DNA from: Chitinophagaceae bacterium
GTDB lineage: Bacteria > Bacteroidota > Bacteroidia > Chitinophagales > Chitinophagaceae
Direction: 5' to 3'
Length of the DNA: 8,901 nt
Assembly (NCBI GenBank): GCA_019747455.1
Contig: JAIEQT010000193.1
Location: forward strand, 1 to 8,901
A program made the position numbers and the translations under genes. Shown here in pieces: positions 1 through 6,342 of the stretch. Numbering within the stretch: position 1 is the first letter of the stretch; every line of letters begins with the position of its first letter. Below the pieces are notes generated by a model. The model was not told the origin of the DNA and made no database searches. It saw only the letters and a list, made by a program, of their open reading frames with translations.

Positions 1-172
1 ATCAGAACGTCTAAACGTTATATAAAATTTTTCTTTTCAAGTGAACTGATGAATTTGTTGAACATCATTAAGATTTAATATTGTTTCCCCTATATCTATA
101 GCCAAGCGATAGAGGTCTAAGTTTTCTTCAAGGATTCCTCCGTTCTGACGATCTGACGATTGACGTTCTGAT
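1..172. mobile_element. MITE-like repeat element, copy A (may extend left of window)
   Basis: An AT-rich core of about 130 bp is bounded by short arrays of degenerate 8-mers that point in opposite directions. The first 11 bases, ATCAGAACGTC, are repeated as a perfect inverted copy at 162-172. Positions 8-150 match 809-951 (copy B) at a constant offset of 801 with about 9 mismatches and no gaps. No transposase is present, so the name MITE-like rests on structure only and is an inference. On the minus strand the core holds an open frame (37-141), described separately. Confidence 0.45.
37..141 (-). other. Short open frame in repeat core A (34 codons, no clear start)
   Basis: Read on the minus strand, the repeat core carries an open frame beginning around GGILEENLDLYRLAID and ending QIHQFT before TGA. 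The frame continues upstream into the 8-mer array with no convincing start codon. Copy B (838-942) keeps the same frame and stop. Between the copies I count five amino-acid-changing and two silent substitutions, which does not suggest strong selection on a peptide. I do not recognise the sequence. It could be the tail of a lost gene carried inside the repeat, or coincidence. Confidence 0.2.
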
Positions 173-330
173 TCCCCCTTGCGGGATCAGGACGTTAGAA
201 AGTTTAGGAGATAAGTTTTCGTACATGCTTATACCACTCTGATGAAAGAATAGGCATTAACTTATTCGTATTTGGCTCTACTATCTTCAACTTTGTATCA
301 ATGCTAATCCTTTAATAAAATATATTTTTC
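173..330. other. Gene-free stretch downstream of the MNT gene
   Basis: This stretch opens with a degraded copy of the hairpin TCCCGC-nnn-GCGGGA in reverse orientation (173-186). It then holds GTTAGAAAGT (194-203), which recurs at 6276-6285. A minus-strand frame of about 33 codons ends at TAA 204-206, containing MPILSSEWYKHVRKLIS. It has a stop just upstream and no good start, so it may be a remnant of a lost gene. I see no HEPN-type partner and no clear terminator. Confidence 0.4.
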
Positions 331-636
331 TCAGAAAATTTCAATGCCTTCTCTTTTTACTGCATCAAAAATGATTGGTTCCATATACTTTTTACGCACC
401 AATTCAACTTTAGAAATACTCAATAACTCCTTAAAATATTTTTCCATATTACTCAAACGGGCAAGTGTCATATTCCCTCCCTCCGTTAACTCATACATTA
501 AATCAATATCGCTTACTTCATTCGCTAACCCCTTTGCATAACTCCCATATAAAACCATTTTAGCTATACCAAAACGTTCTAATAAAAATTCCTTCTGAGA
601 AGCAATAAGAGATATTATTTCAGCGGTTTTTTTCAT
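331..636 (-). CDS. MNT-domain nucleotidyltransferase (MntA-like antitoxin family)
   Basis: A 101-residue minimal nucleotidyltransferase of the DNA polymerase beta superfamily. The signature is clear: GSYAKG at residues 31-36 followed by SDIDL at 42-46, giving metal-binding D43 and D45. The third carboxylate position reads KVELV (76-80), so E78 stands where aspartate is usual. Proteins of this size usually pair with a HEPN toxin; in the characterised MntA-HepT pairs they AMPylate and silence it. No HEPN gene is visible on either side, so the gene is an orphan here or its partner was lost. Start ATG at 634-636 has no Shine-Dalgarno. The gene is more AT-rich than the export genes and lies between the two repeat elements, which suggests horizontal acquisition. 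It could also be a solitary enzyme of unknown substrate. Confidence 0.85.
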   Translation of the reverse strand: MKKTAEIISLIASQKEFLLERFGIAKMVLYGSYAKGLANEVSDIDLMYELTEGGNMTLARLSNMEKYFKELLSISKVELVRKKYMEPIIFDAVKREGIEIF

Positions 637-808
637 ACTTTAAATCGTCAGGTCGTCGGAACGTCGGGTCGTCAGAACGGAGGAAGGTCAATCATCGGAT
701 CGTCGGATCGTCAGAACGGAGGAAGGTCAATCGTCGGAGCGTTCCCGCAGGGCGGGATCAGAACGTCGGATCGTCAGAACGTCAGATCGGAGCATCGGTT
801 CGTAGGAG
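637..808. repeat. Array of degenerate 8-bp repeats (CGTCnGAn) upstream of MNT gene
   Basis: Nearly the whole stretch is built from 8-mers such as CGTCGGAA, CGTCGGGT, CGTCAGAA, CGTCGGAT and CGTCAGAT in plus orientation. A 31-bp subunit containing GAACGGAGGAAGGTCAATC occurs twice, at 669-699 and 708-738, with one mismatch. A hairpin (743-757) is embedded. No coding sequence is seen. The MNT promoter, if there is one, must lie inside this array. Confidence 0.8.
743..757. repeat. Short hairpin TCCCGC-AGG-GCGGGA
   Basis: A perfect 6-bp stem with a 3-base loop, embedded in an 8-mer array. The same hairpin with loop AAG lies at 8873-8887, and a decayed reverse-strand version at 173-186. Each copy sits directly against repeats of the GATCAGAACGTC type. 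No T-tract follows on either strand, so it is more likely a component of the repeat family than a terminator. Confidence 0.7.
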
Positions 809-998
809 CGTTTAAACGTTATATAAAATTTTTCTTTTCAGGTGAACTGATGAATTTGTTGAGCATCATTAAGATTTGATATTGTTTTTCCTATATCTAT
901 AGACCAGCGATAGAGGTCTAAGTTTTCTTCAAGGATTCCTCCGCTCTGACGACCCGACGATCCGACGATTGACGTTCTGACGACCCGACGTTCCTACG
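801..998. mobile_element. MITE-like repeat element, copy B
   Basis: This second copy of the repeat core (809-951 matching 8-150) is bounded by imperfect inverted ends: CGTAGGAGCGT at 801-811 and its complement with one mismatch at 988-998. The 8-mers left of the core read CGTCAGAA on the plus strand, while those right of it (942-999) read TTCTGACG, the opposite orientation. The element stops one base before the end of the SLBB gene (stop codon 1000-1002). CGTTTAAACG at 809-818 is a perfect palindrome at the left junction of the core. No transposase is encoded. Confidence 0.45.
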
Positions 999-999
999 A

Positions 1000-3420
1000 C
1001 TACTGCGTAAGATTCCGAATGGTGAGTAATAAAGTTACCAGGGTTCCTAACCCCGTTGTGAGGGCTACTATTTCTCCGGTACTCATACCCTTACGCTCTG
1101 TTCTTACCGGCACATATACTTCAGACCCGGGTTTTATTTTTGGATAACTACGTACAAATAAGAAGCTCTTTGTGGCCCTTACCTCTCCATTGGGGTACAC
1201 TACATAGGCCCGCTTTTTTTGTCCGCCGGGTATTACACCACCCGACTCTCTAATTACCTTTCGTAATCCTAAACCATCCCGGTATACCACTTTCTTCGGG
1301 AAATACACTCCACTAAATGTTTGTACCGTTTCTACTTTCTTAGGCACTTTTAAAATATCACCATCCTGTAATAAGATATCGAACAGAGATTCTTTTTCTG
1401 TCAACACTTCATTCAACCGGATACCTACAATTTTCATGTCATCTTTCAAGGTACTATCAGCAGCCTTGGCTTTCACCGTATCGGTAAAACTACTTTTTAA
1501 GGTAGCCAACTTATTCTTTAAGATAATGGTATCATTCGCAGTAAGGTCCTCAAAAGTTTTACGCAATAAGAAGGCACCTTCAGGATAAGCCCCTTGCTTT
1601 AAGCCTCCGGCTCTTTTTACCAGATCGCTCAAGCGCTCCTGGTTACTCGCAATAGCATATTTACCGGGATACAATATTTCGCCCTCTATAGATACACTAA
1701 CCTGCTCTTTGTAGCCGGGGGCCTTACGTACAGATATAATATCGAAGGGCTCTAAAGATGTGTTTAGGGATTGCTGATTGTCGGCTTTCGATAAATCTAC
1801 ACTGAGAATGATAGCATAACGCTGTGTTTCAGCAGCACTGCTGGTATCTCTTACCCTGCGAGCCACTTCTACTAATTTTTGGGTGGCGCCATCTTTATAC
1901 CCCCCCGCCATTAAAATGGCGTCTTGTACTTGCATACCTTTGGCATATACAAAACTGTCAGGACGGTTTACCTCCCCTCTTACTTTTACTTTAAATAACT
2001 CTTTAATTTCTTGATAAGGATATACATGTACAGAATCTTCTCTTTGTAAATTCAAGTTGAACTTCCCATTAAATACATCGGTAATATTAAACCCCACCAT
2101 TTCGGGCGTATAATCGGCCCCTAACCGCCTTAGCACAGCTCTTTCTTTATACGCTTCTTCTTTAGGCTTAGCAATAGCTAATAAATCTTTTAGTGTAGGG
2201 GTATTATTCAAAGCATACTGGCCCTGATAAAAAACAGCACCCGTAATAGATACCCTGTTTTTGAAGATATTGGCTACACTATCTACATATAATTTATCAC
2301 CGGTTTGTGGTACAAAGCTTGCAGCTTGCAACATGGGAACGGTGAACACTTCTTTTTCCTGTTTACCAAAACGAGATACCCGTATAAATTCTCTGTTGGC
2401 ACTATCGGCTAGTCCACCGGCATACTGCAACACATCTTGCAATTTATCATTCGCGCCTAACTCATATACCGCCTTTCTTTTTACAGCGCCACGCAATTCT
2501 ACCCTTGCTGTATAAGGTGCTACACGAATAACGTCTTCATCTTGCAATAATTTATTATTACTCAAATCGCCATGTAATAAATATTGATACAGATCGAATG
2601 TAGCAATGGTTTTACCGCCTCTGATCAATTCAATATTTCTATATGAACCAATAACTGTTGGTCCTCCCGCTGCATACAGGGCATTCGCAATAGTAGATAG
2701 TGAGGAAAGGGAATAAGAACCCGGGCGTGTAATTTCTCCGATAATATTTACTTGAATACTTCTGATATCACCTATGCTCAATTGTAAGTTGGTATTGCCA
2801 GCTTTTAAGCCGGGATAAATTTTAGCCAGCGTATTGGTTAATTTGGTTCTCGCTTCTTCTACCGTTAATCCGGACAATTTAATGGGTCCGATATTGGGAT
2901 ACCGGATAACGCCCTCTGCATTTACTTTTAAACTTTGTTTTTTATCTGAGTACCCAAAAATATCAATCGTAAGTTCATCCCCTGTTCCGATAACATAGTT
3001 TTTAGGGGTCGGGATATTGATATTGGGTTCGAAGCTGAGATTCTCTTTGGTAAAAATATCAGAGCCATAAATGATGAGTCCGTTAATATAATCAGGCTCT
3101 TGTTTAGGAAGTATATAGGGAACAGATTTCCTCTTTCCTTTTTCCGGACTTCCTGACTTCTGGACTTCCGGACTGCCTGAAAGCCCCTGCATCCTAGCCC
3201 TCAACTTGGCAATATCGGCATCACTTAGGCCTTTTTCTTTGGCTTTAGCTACCAATTCGGTTTCCGATAAGCCATTTAGCCCGGCTTGCTGCATATATTG
3301 CATTAATTGCTGATCGGAAAGTTGATCGATACTAATACCGGCAGGTAATTGTGCCATTGCTTGAATACACACAATAACACTAACCGCTAAAATAAAGGAA
3401 AACTTTTTTAATAAAACCAT
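1000..3420 (-). CDS. Polysaccharide export protein, multi-SLBB, Wza-type (intact copy)
   Basis: An 806-residue exporter of capsule or exopolysaccharide. I place the start at ATG 3418-3420: the only upstream alternative is TTG at 3447, and from the ATG the protein begins MVLLKKFSF, a clean signal peptide cut after AMA at about residue 23. No lipobox is seen, unlike Wza. A helical region rich in LS(D/E) repeats (about 30-80) is followed by a low-complexity linker (about 81-100). Then come the polysaccharide export domain (about 141-226, GTGDELTIDIFGY) and six SLBB units beginning near residues 223, 306, 389, 478, 576 and 699, with the pattern GEI-x-x-PG-x-Y. A hydrophobic helix at about 779-803 ends the protein and may cross the outer membrane as Wza's C-terminal helix does (inference). 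It is tandem with and paralogous to the gene upstream. A repeat element abuts its stop codon. Confidence 0.92.
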   Translation of the reverse strand: MVLLKKFSFILAVSVIVCIQAMAQLPAGISIDQLSDQQLMQYMQQAGLNGLSETELVAKAKEKGLSDADIAKLRARMQGLSGSPEVQKSGSPEKGKRKSVPYILPKQEPDYINGLIIYGSDIFTKENLSFEPNINIPTPKNYVIGTGDELTIDIFGYSDKKQSLKVNAEGVIRYPNIGPIKLSGLTVEEARTKLTNTLAKIYPGLKAGNTNLQLSIGDIRSIQVNIIGEITRPGSYSLSSLSTIANALYAAGGPTVIGSYRNIELIRGGKTIATFDLYQYLLHGDLSNNKLLQDEDVIRVAPYTARVELRGAVKRKAVYELGANDKLQDVLQYAGGLADSANREFIRVSRFGKQEKEVFTVPMLQAASFVPQTGDKLYVDSVANIFKNRVSITGAVFYQGQYALNNTPTLKDLLAIAKPKEEAYKERAVLRRLGADYTPEMVGFNITDVFNGKFNLNLQREDSVHVYPYQEIKELFKVKVRGEVNRPDSFVYAKGMQVQDAILMAGGYKDGATQKLVEVARRVRDTSSAAETQRYAIILSVDLSKADNQQSLNTSLEPFDIISVRKAPGYKEQVSVSIEGEILYPGKYAIASNQERLSDLVKRAGGLKQGAYPEGAFLLRKTFEDLTANDTIILKNKLATLKSSFTDTVKAKAADSTLKDDMKIVGIRLNEVLTEKESLFDILLQDGDILKVPKKVETVQTFSGVYFPKKVVYRDGLGLRKVIRESGGVIPGGQKKRAYVVYPNGEVRATKSFLFVRSYPKIKPGSEVYVPVRTERKGMSTGEIVALTTGLGTLVTLLLTIRNLTQ
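3143..3174 (-). repeat. Four tandem 8-bp repeats inside the SLBB coding sequence
   Basis: On the plus strand the units read TCCGGACT, TCCTGACT, TCTGGACT and TCCGGACT, in exact 8-bp phase. On the coding strand this is AGTC(C/A)(G/A)GA repeated. It encodes the linker around SGSPEVQKSGSPE, between the N-terminal helices and the export domain. Because 8 is not a multiple of 3, gain or loss of one unit would shift the frame. The unit resembles the intergenic 8-mers of this window. The paralogous gene has no such repeat in its linker. Confidence 0.85.
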
Positions 3421-3580
3421 ATTGGATAGTTTACAAGGCTTCGCCAACCTCAGTCACAAATATTGCACGAGGCTATGAAAATTTATGTATTTCGGTATTA
3501 AAAATACCAACTAAAGGGCTAATAACCAAAGAAATACATTGCAAAGCGGAAACCTGGGGGAGGTGGTTTCTAATTGTGTG

Positions 3581-3611
3581 CAAATATATAGCCCCATGCT
3601 ATGCTACCCAA
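3581..3611 (-). promoter_or_regulatory. Candidate Bacteroidota promoter for the intact SLBB gene
   Basis: On the minus strand a perfect -7 element TATATTTG (TAnnTTTG; 3581-3588) is preceded by TTG at 3609-3611, with a 20-bp spacer. This would start transcription near 3575 and leave a 5' leader of about 150 bases before the ATG at 3420. If real, the intact SLBB gene can be transcribed independently of the frameshifted gene upstream. Called by pattern only. Confidence 0.45.
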
Positions 3612-3634
3612 GTTTAGTTTTAATTAATTTACGA

Positions 3635-4975
3635 TTATTTGGATGCATTAATGATCGCAAAAACCAATGTTGAAATTCCAATAATAGATGAGCTAATACC
3701 TAATATTTCGGTGGTAGATAACCCTTTCTTTTTCTTTCTTTCGGGTACATAAATTTCTGCCCCGGCAACTAATTTGGGATAGTTTCGAAAAAACAAGGTT
3801 TTACCAACAGTTTGTACTTTACCATTGGGGTACAATACATAAGCCCCCTTCTTTAACGCCAATTCAGAAAAACCACCGGCTTCTCGAATGGCCTGTTTAA
3901 ATCGCAAATTTTCATTAAAACTCATTTTCTTCTCAAAACGTACCGCGCCAAAAACGGAAACCGTAGTATAGGGTTTTGGCACTTCAATTATATCACCGTC
4001 TTCTAACAATAAGTCGGCCTCTGTATTAGGGTTCGCGAGTATATTTTCTAAATTAAACGACACCACTTGCTTGCCTGGATCGAGTGTTCTTACCAATTTT
4101 TGCTCTGCCAACGAATCGGCTACTTGATTAAACACCAATTGCTTTTTAATTCCCTTAATTTCAATACCCATGGTACTAGGGAAGGTATTTCTTAGCAAAG
4201 AAGCCCCTGCTGCATTACCACTAGCCACCATGCCACCCGCTCTTTTTAACAAATCGCTTACCCTATCTTTCTTGCTATTTAACTGGTAAACACCCGGGAA
4301 CAATACTTCGCCCCTGATAGTAACCGAACCGGCATTTTTGTTACGAGGCAAGTTTTTTACATTCACAACATCAAAGGGTTCTAATGCAATAGCCAAAGAG
4401 CCGGGTTTTAGACTTAAACTATCCTTTAACGTAAACTTATAAATACTATTATAAATAACGGTATCGGCAAGGGTTTTATCTTTCCGTAACCTCCGTAGTA
4501 CTTCAATTTCTTCTAAAGAAGCTTTGTCGGTTAATCCACCACCTAATAAAATAATATCTTCTAGTAACATACCGGGTGTAAAAGCGAAAGAACCCGGACT
4601 ATTTACTTCTCCAGTTAACTTTATGGTAGCGGCTTCTTCTAACCCTGCTTTATAAAACACCTGTAATGAATCGTTATTGAGTAATACCAATTGCTTTTTC
4701 CCTGCTAATATATCTTGTAAGTTTAGAGCTTCTACTACCCTCTCCCCTAAGGCATTCAAACGATATAATAATGCACGATTTACAAAAGCATTTTCTTTTA
4801 ATTTGGCATTCATCAATAAACTTTTAACATCGGATTGCTTATTTAATGAATAATCACCGGGGAAAAAAATAGCCCCGCTAATACTCACCCTATTCTCAAA
4901 CCTGTCGATAATACTGCCAATTGTAATATAATCGGAGCTTTTTACCTTTTCTTTTTCTAATGCTGTATATGGCAC
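3635..4975 (-). CDS. C-terminal piece of the frameshifted SLBB exporter
   Basis: This 446-residue frame can be opened from GTG 4973-4975, but that is probably an artefact: the same frame is open upstream to the A6 run near 5250 and already encodes conserved SLBB sequence (VSIAGSVKKPGIYE, YAYAGGLTD) with no ATG. Four SLBB units begin near residues 29, 117, 217 and 337. A hydrophobic helix at about 421-443 mirrors the end of the sister protein. It has no signal peptide, so translated alone it would not reach the periplasm. Confidence 0.6.
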   Translation of the reverse strand: MPYTALEKEKVKSSDYITIGSIIDRFENRVSISGAIFFPGDYSLNKQSDVKSLLMNAKLKENAFVNRALLYRLNALGERVVEALNLQDILAGKKQLVLLNNDSLQVFYKAGLEEAATIKLTGEVNSPGSFAFTPGMLLEDIILLGGGLTDKASLEEIEVLRRLRKDKTLADTVIYNSIYKFTLKDSLSLKPGSLAIALEPFDVVNVKNLPRNKNAGSVTIRGEVLFPGVYQLNSKKDRVSDLLKRAGGMVASGNAAGASLLRNTFPSTMGIEIKGIKKQLVFNQVADSLAEQKLVRTLDPGKQVVSFNLENILANPNTEADLLLEDGDIIEVPKPYTTVSVFGAVRFEKKMSFNENLRFKQAIREAGGFSELALKKGAYVLYPNGKVQTVGKTLFFRNYPKLVAGAEIYVPERKKKKGLSTTEILGISSSIIGISTLVFAIINASK

Positions 4976-5211
4976 ATCGAGCAGGAGTTTGCTGCTATCA
5001 CCAATTCGCTGAATACTAATTTTTTGTTTATTGGCATTATCGGTTAACCCACCTGCATAGGCATATATTACATCTTTTAAACACTCGCCTGTTAAACATT
5101 CATAAATACCGGGTTTTTTAACAGACCCCGCAATAGATACTCTAATATTGAAGGGTTCTACCTTAATAATATCTTCATCTTTTAATAACAGGTTCTTACC
5201 AAGATCTCCAT

Positions 5212-6048
5212 TTAATAAAAAATCATATAAATCGAATTGAACAATTTTTTGCCGTTTCTGATCAGATTAATTTTACGAAAAGAGCCATTGGTTGCCGGGC
5301 CGCCCGATAAATACAGTGCGTTGGCAATAGTAGATAAAGAGGGTAAGGAATAGGTTCCCGGGGTCTTGATTTCACCGATCATAATTACCCGAATAGTGCG
5401 AATTTGCCCAAGCCCCAGTTGTAAAGAAGTTTTACCTGTAGCCAGCCCCGGATACACTTTTTGCATCACTTGCTTCAATTTCATCCTGGCTTCGTCGATG
5501 GTGAGTCCGGATAAAGTTACCGGCCCAATATTGGCCAACCGTATTTGCCCCTCGGTATTGATTTTTACTTTGGTGGTTTTTTCTGAATAACCGAAAATAT
5601 CAATTATCAACTCATCATCTACCCCTAATACATAATTACCGGGAGTGGCTATCCGAAGATTGGGTTCGAAAGTAAGGTTGCTATTGCTAAAAAAATCTTC
5701 TCCAAAAACGGGCAAGCCTTCCTTGACTTTTGCCACCGGTTTTATCGTTTCAACGGGCTTCCGTGCTTCGTAATTTGTAGTACCCCCTTTTTTACCCGAT
5801 TCTAGTTTTGCTAGTCGTTGCCTGATTTCGGCTATTTGTGCATCGGTAAGTCCCTGTGCTTTGCCCTTGGCTTCAAGCTCCTCTTCGGAAAGACCAGTTA
5901 ACTGCGCCCGGCTTACAAACGACATGAATTGTTCATCACTTAATGTGCTAATATTTATGGTAGACAGGTTAATACCCTGAGGAACCTGGGCATTTAGCAC
6001 AGCAGAACATAAAATAAAGAAAGCCAAATAAAGAGAATACTTAAACAT
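5212..6048 (-). CDS. N-terminal piece of the frameshifted SLBB exporter
   Basis: A 278-residue frame with a good start: ATG 6046-6048, a signal peptide MFKYSLYLAFFILCSAVLNA likely cut after residue 20, and no lipobox. Residues 30-82 repeat the LS(D/E)-rich helical motif of the sister gene. The export domain spans about 138-225 (DDELIIDIFGY), and the first SLBB begins near 221 (MIGEIKTPGTYSL). The last ten residues (LFNSIYMIFY) are out of frame. As a stand-alone product it would be a secreted export domain with one incomplete SLBB, which is unlikely to form a channel. Confidence 0.65.
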   Translation of the reverse strand: MFKYSLYLAFFILCSAVLNAQVPQGINLSTINISTLSDEQFMSFVSRAQLTGLSEEELEAKGKAQGLTDAQIAEIRQRLAKLESGKKGGTTNYEARKPVETIKPVAKVKEGLPVFGEDFFSNSNLTFEPNLRIATPGNYVLGVDDELIIDIFGYSEKTTKVKINTEGQIRLANIGPVTLSGLTIDEARMKLKQVMQKVYPGLATGKTSLQLGLGQIRTIRVIMIGEIKTPGTYSLPSLSTIANALYLSGGPATNGSFRKINLIRNGKKLFNSIYMIFY

Positions 6049-6131
6049 CCCACATTTTGATTAGCAGTTAGTACAATAAATACGGCTTACGATAGGATGA
6101 TGGTTTTAAAGTTGTAAATCACGTGGGTATG

Positions 6132-6139
6132 CAAATTTA
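6132..6139 (-). promoter_or_regulatory. Candidate -7 element TAAATTTG for the frameshifted SLBB gene
   Basis: A perfect TAnnTTTG on the minus strand, 84 bases upstream of the ATG at 6048. No good -33 TTTG is seen at the expected distance, so confidence is low. Confidence 0.3.
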
Positions 6140-6239
6140 ACGATTTTTAAGACTATTTTGATGAAATAGTTATAGGTTAATCGTTATTTAATGAATAAGT
6201 GCCCGTATTTTCTTTGTAAATGAAATTAAATTGAAGACG

Positions 6240-6286
6240 GTAAGAAAGTCCCCCGACGCTTCGGTCGGGGTAAGCGTTAGAAAGTC
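6240..6286. repeat. GC-rich hairpin flanked by an 11-bp direct repeat
   Basis: The hairpin CCCCGAC-GCTTCG-GTCGGGG (6251-6270) has a perfect 7-bp stem. It is flanked by GTAAGAAAGTC (6240-6250) and GTTAGAAAGTC (6276-6286), which differ at one base. GTTAGAAAGT also occurs at 194-203 beside a decayed hairpin of the other type. There is no T-tract on either strand and the site lies between divergent genes, so a terminator role is unlikely. It looks like another member of the dispersed repeat family. Confidence 0.6.
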
Positions 6287-6300
6287 AGAAATATACGAAT

Positions 6301-6332
6301 TAATTATTGCACATCTTAATATGCAATAATTA
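6301..6332. promoter_or_regulatory. Operator-like palindrome 1 upstream of the ATPase
   Basis: A perfect 11-bp inverted repeat, TAATTATTGCA and TGCAATAATTA, with a 10-base spacer. Its core TTGCACA-n6-TATGCAA (6307-6326) matches a second palindrome 33 bp downstream at 15 of 20 positions. It lies upstream of the -7 element at 6335-6342. Confidence 0.6.
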
Positions 6333-6334
6333 CA

Positions 6335-6342
6335 TATTTTTG
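6335..6342 (+). promoter_or_regulatory. Candidate -7 element TATTTTTG for the ATPase gene
   Basis: It fits TAnnTTTG on the plus strand and lies between, and partly under, the two palindromes. Transcription would begin about 10 bases before the GTG start, giving a very short leader. The nearest -33-like TTG (6307-6309) is 25 bases upstream, longer than usual and inside palindrome 1. Confidence 0.4.

Larger units (their letters stand above)
3635..6048 (-). pseudogene. Polysaccharide export protein, multi-SLBB, split by one frameshift
   Basis: The two open frames here are parts of one gene paralogous to the SLBB gene downstream. The N-terminal part matches its sister through NLIRNGKK, then runs out of frame to a stop at 5212. 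The next frame resumes at once with IVQFDLYDFLLNGD, matching the sister's TIATFDLYQYLLHGD. The break lies in a run of six A on the coding strand (5245-5250): a seventh A would restore one 804-residue protein (268 + 90 + 446), against 806 in the sister. I found no second defect. Order: signal peptide, helical region, export domain, six SLBB units, C-terminal hydrophobic helix. The export domains are roughly 60% identical by eye, so the duplication is old. The cause may be a homopolymer sequencing error, phase variation, a -1 slip on AAAAAA, or recent inactivation. Confidence 0.85.

Noticed and set aside
204..318. Possible small gene of about 33 codons downstream of the MNT gene (minus strand)
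   Set aside because: A TAA stop lies just upstream and there is no good start codon. No HEPN or other family motif is visible, so it is kept only as a possible remnant.
344..541. Plus-strand open frame of 65 codons opposite the MNT gene
   Set aside because: It lies entirely antisense to the MNT catalytic motifs and has no independent support.
637..808. CRISPR array
   Set aside because: Repeats are 8 bp, degenerate and contiguous, without unique spacers of constant length. No cas genes are present.
2261..2515. Plus-strand open frame of 84 codons within the intact SLBB gene
   Set aside because: It is antisense to conserved SLBB coding sequence and has no domain or start signal.
3421..3447. 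N-terminal extension of the intact SLBB gene from a TTG at 3447
   Set aside because: It would add nine residues before the signal peptide. ATG 3418-3420 gives a normal signal peptide and aligns with the start of the paralogue.
6251..6270. Rho-independent terminator
   Set aside because: The stem is good but no T-tract follows on either strand, and the flanking genes diverge from this region.
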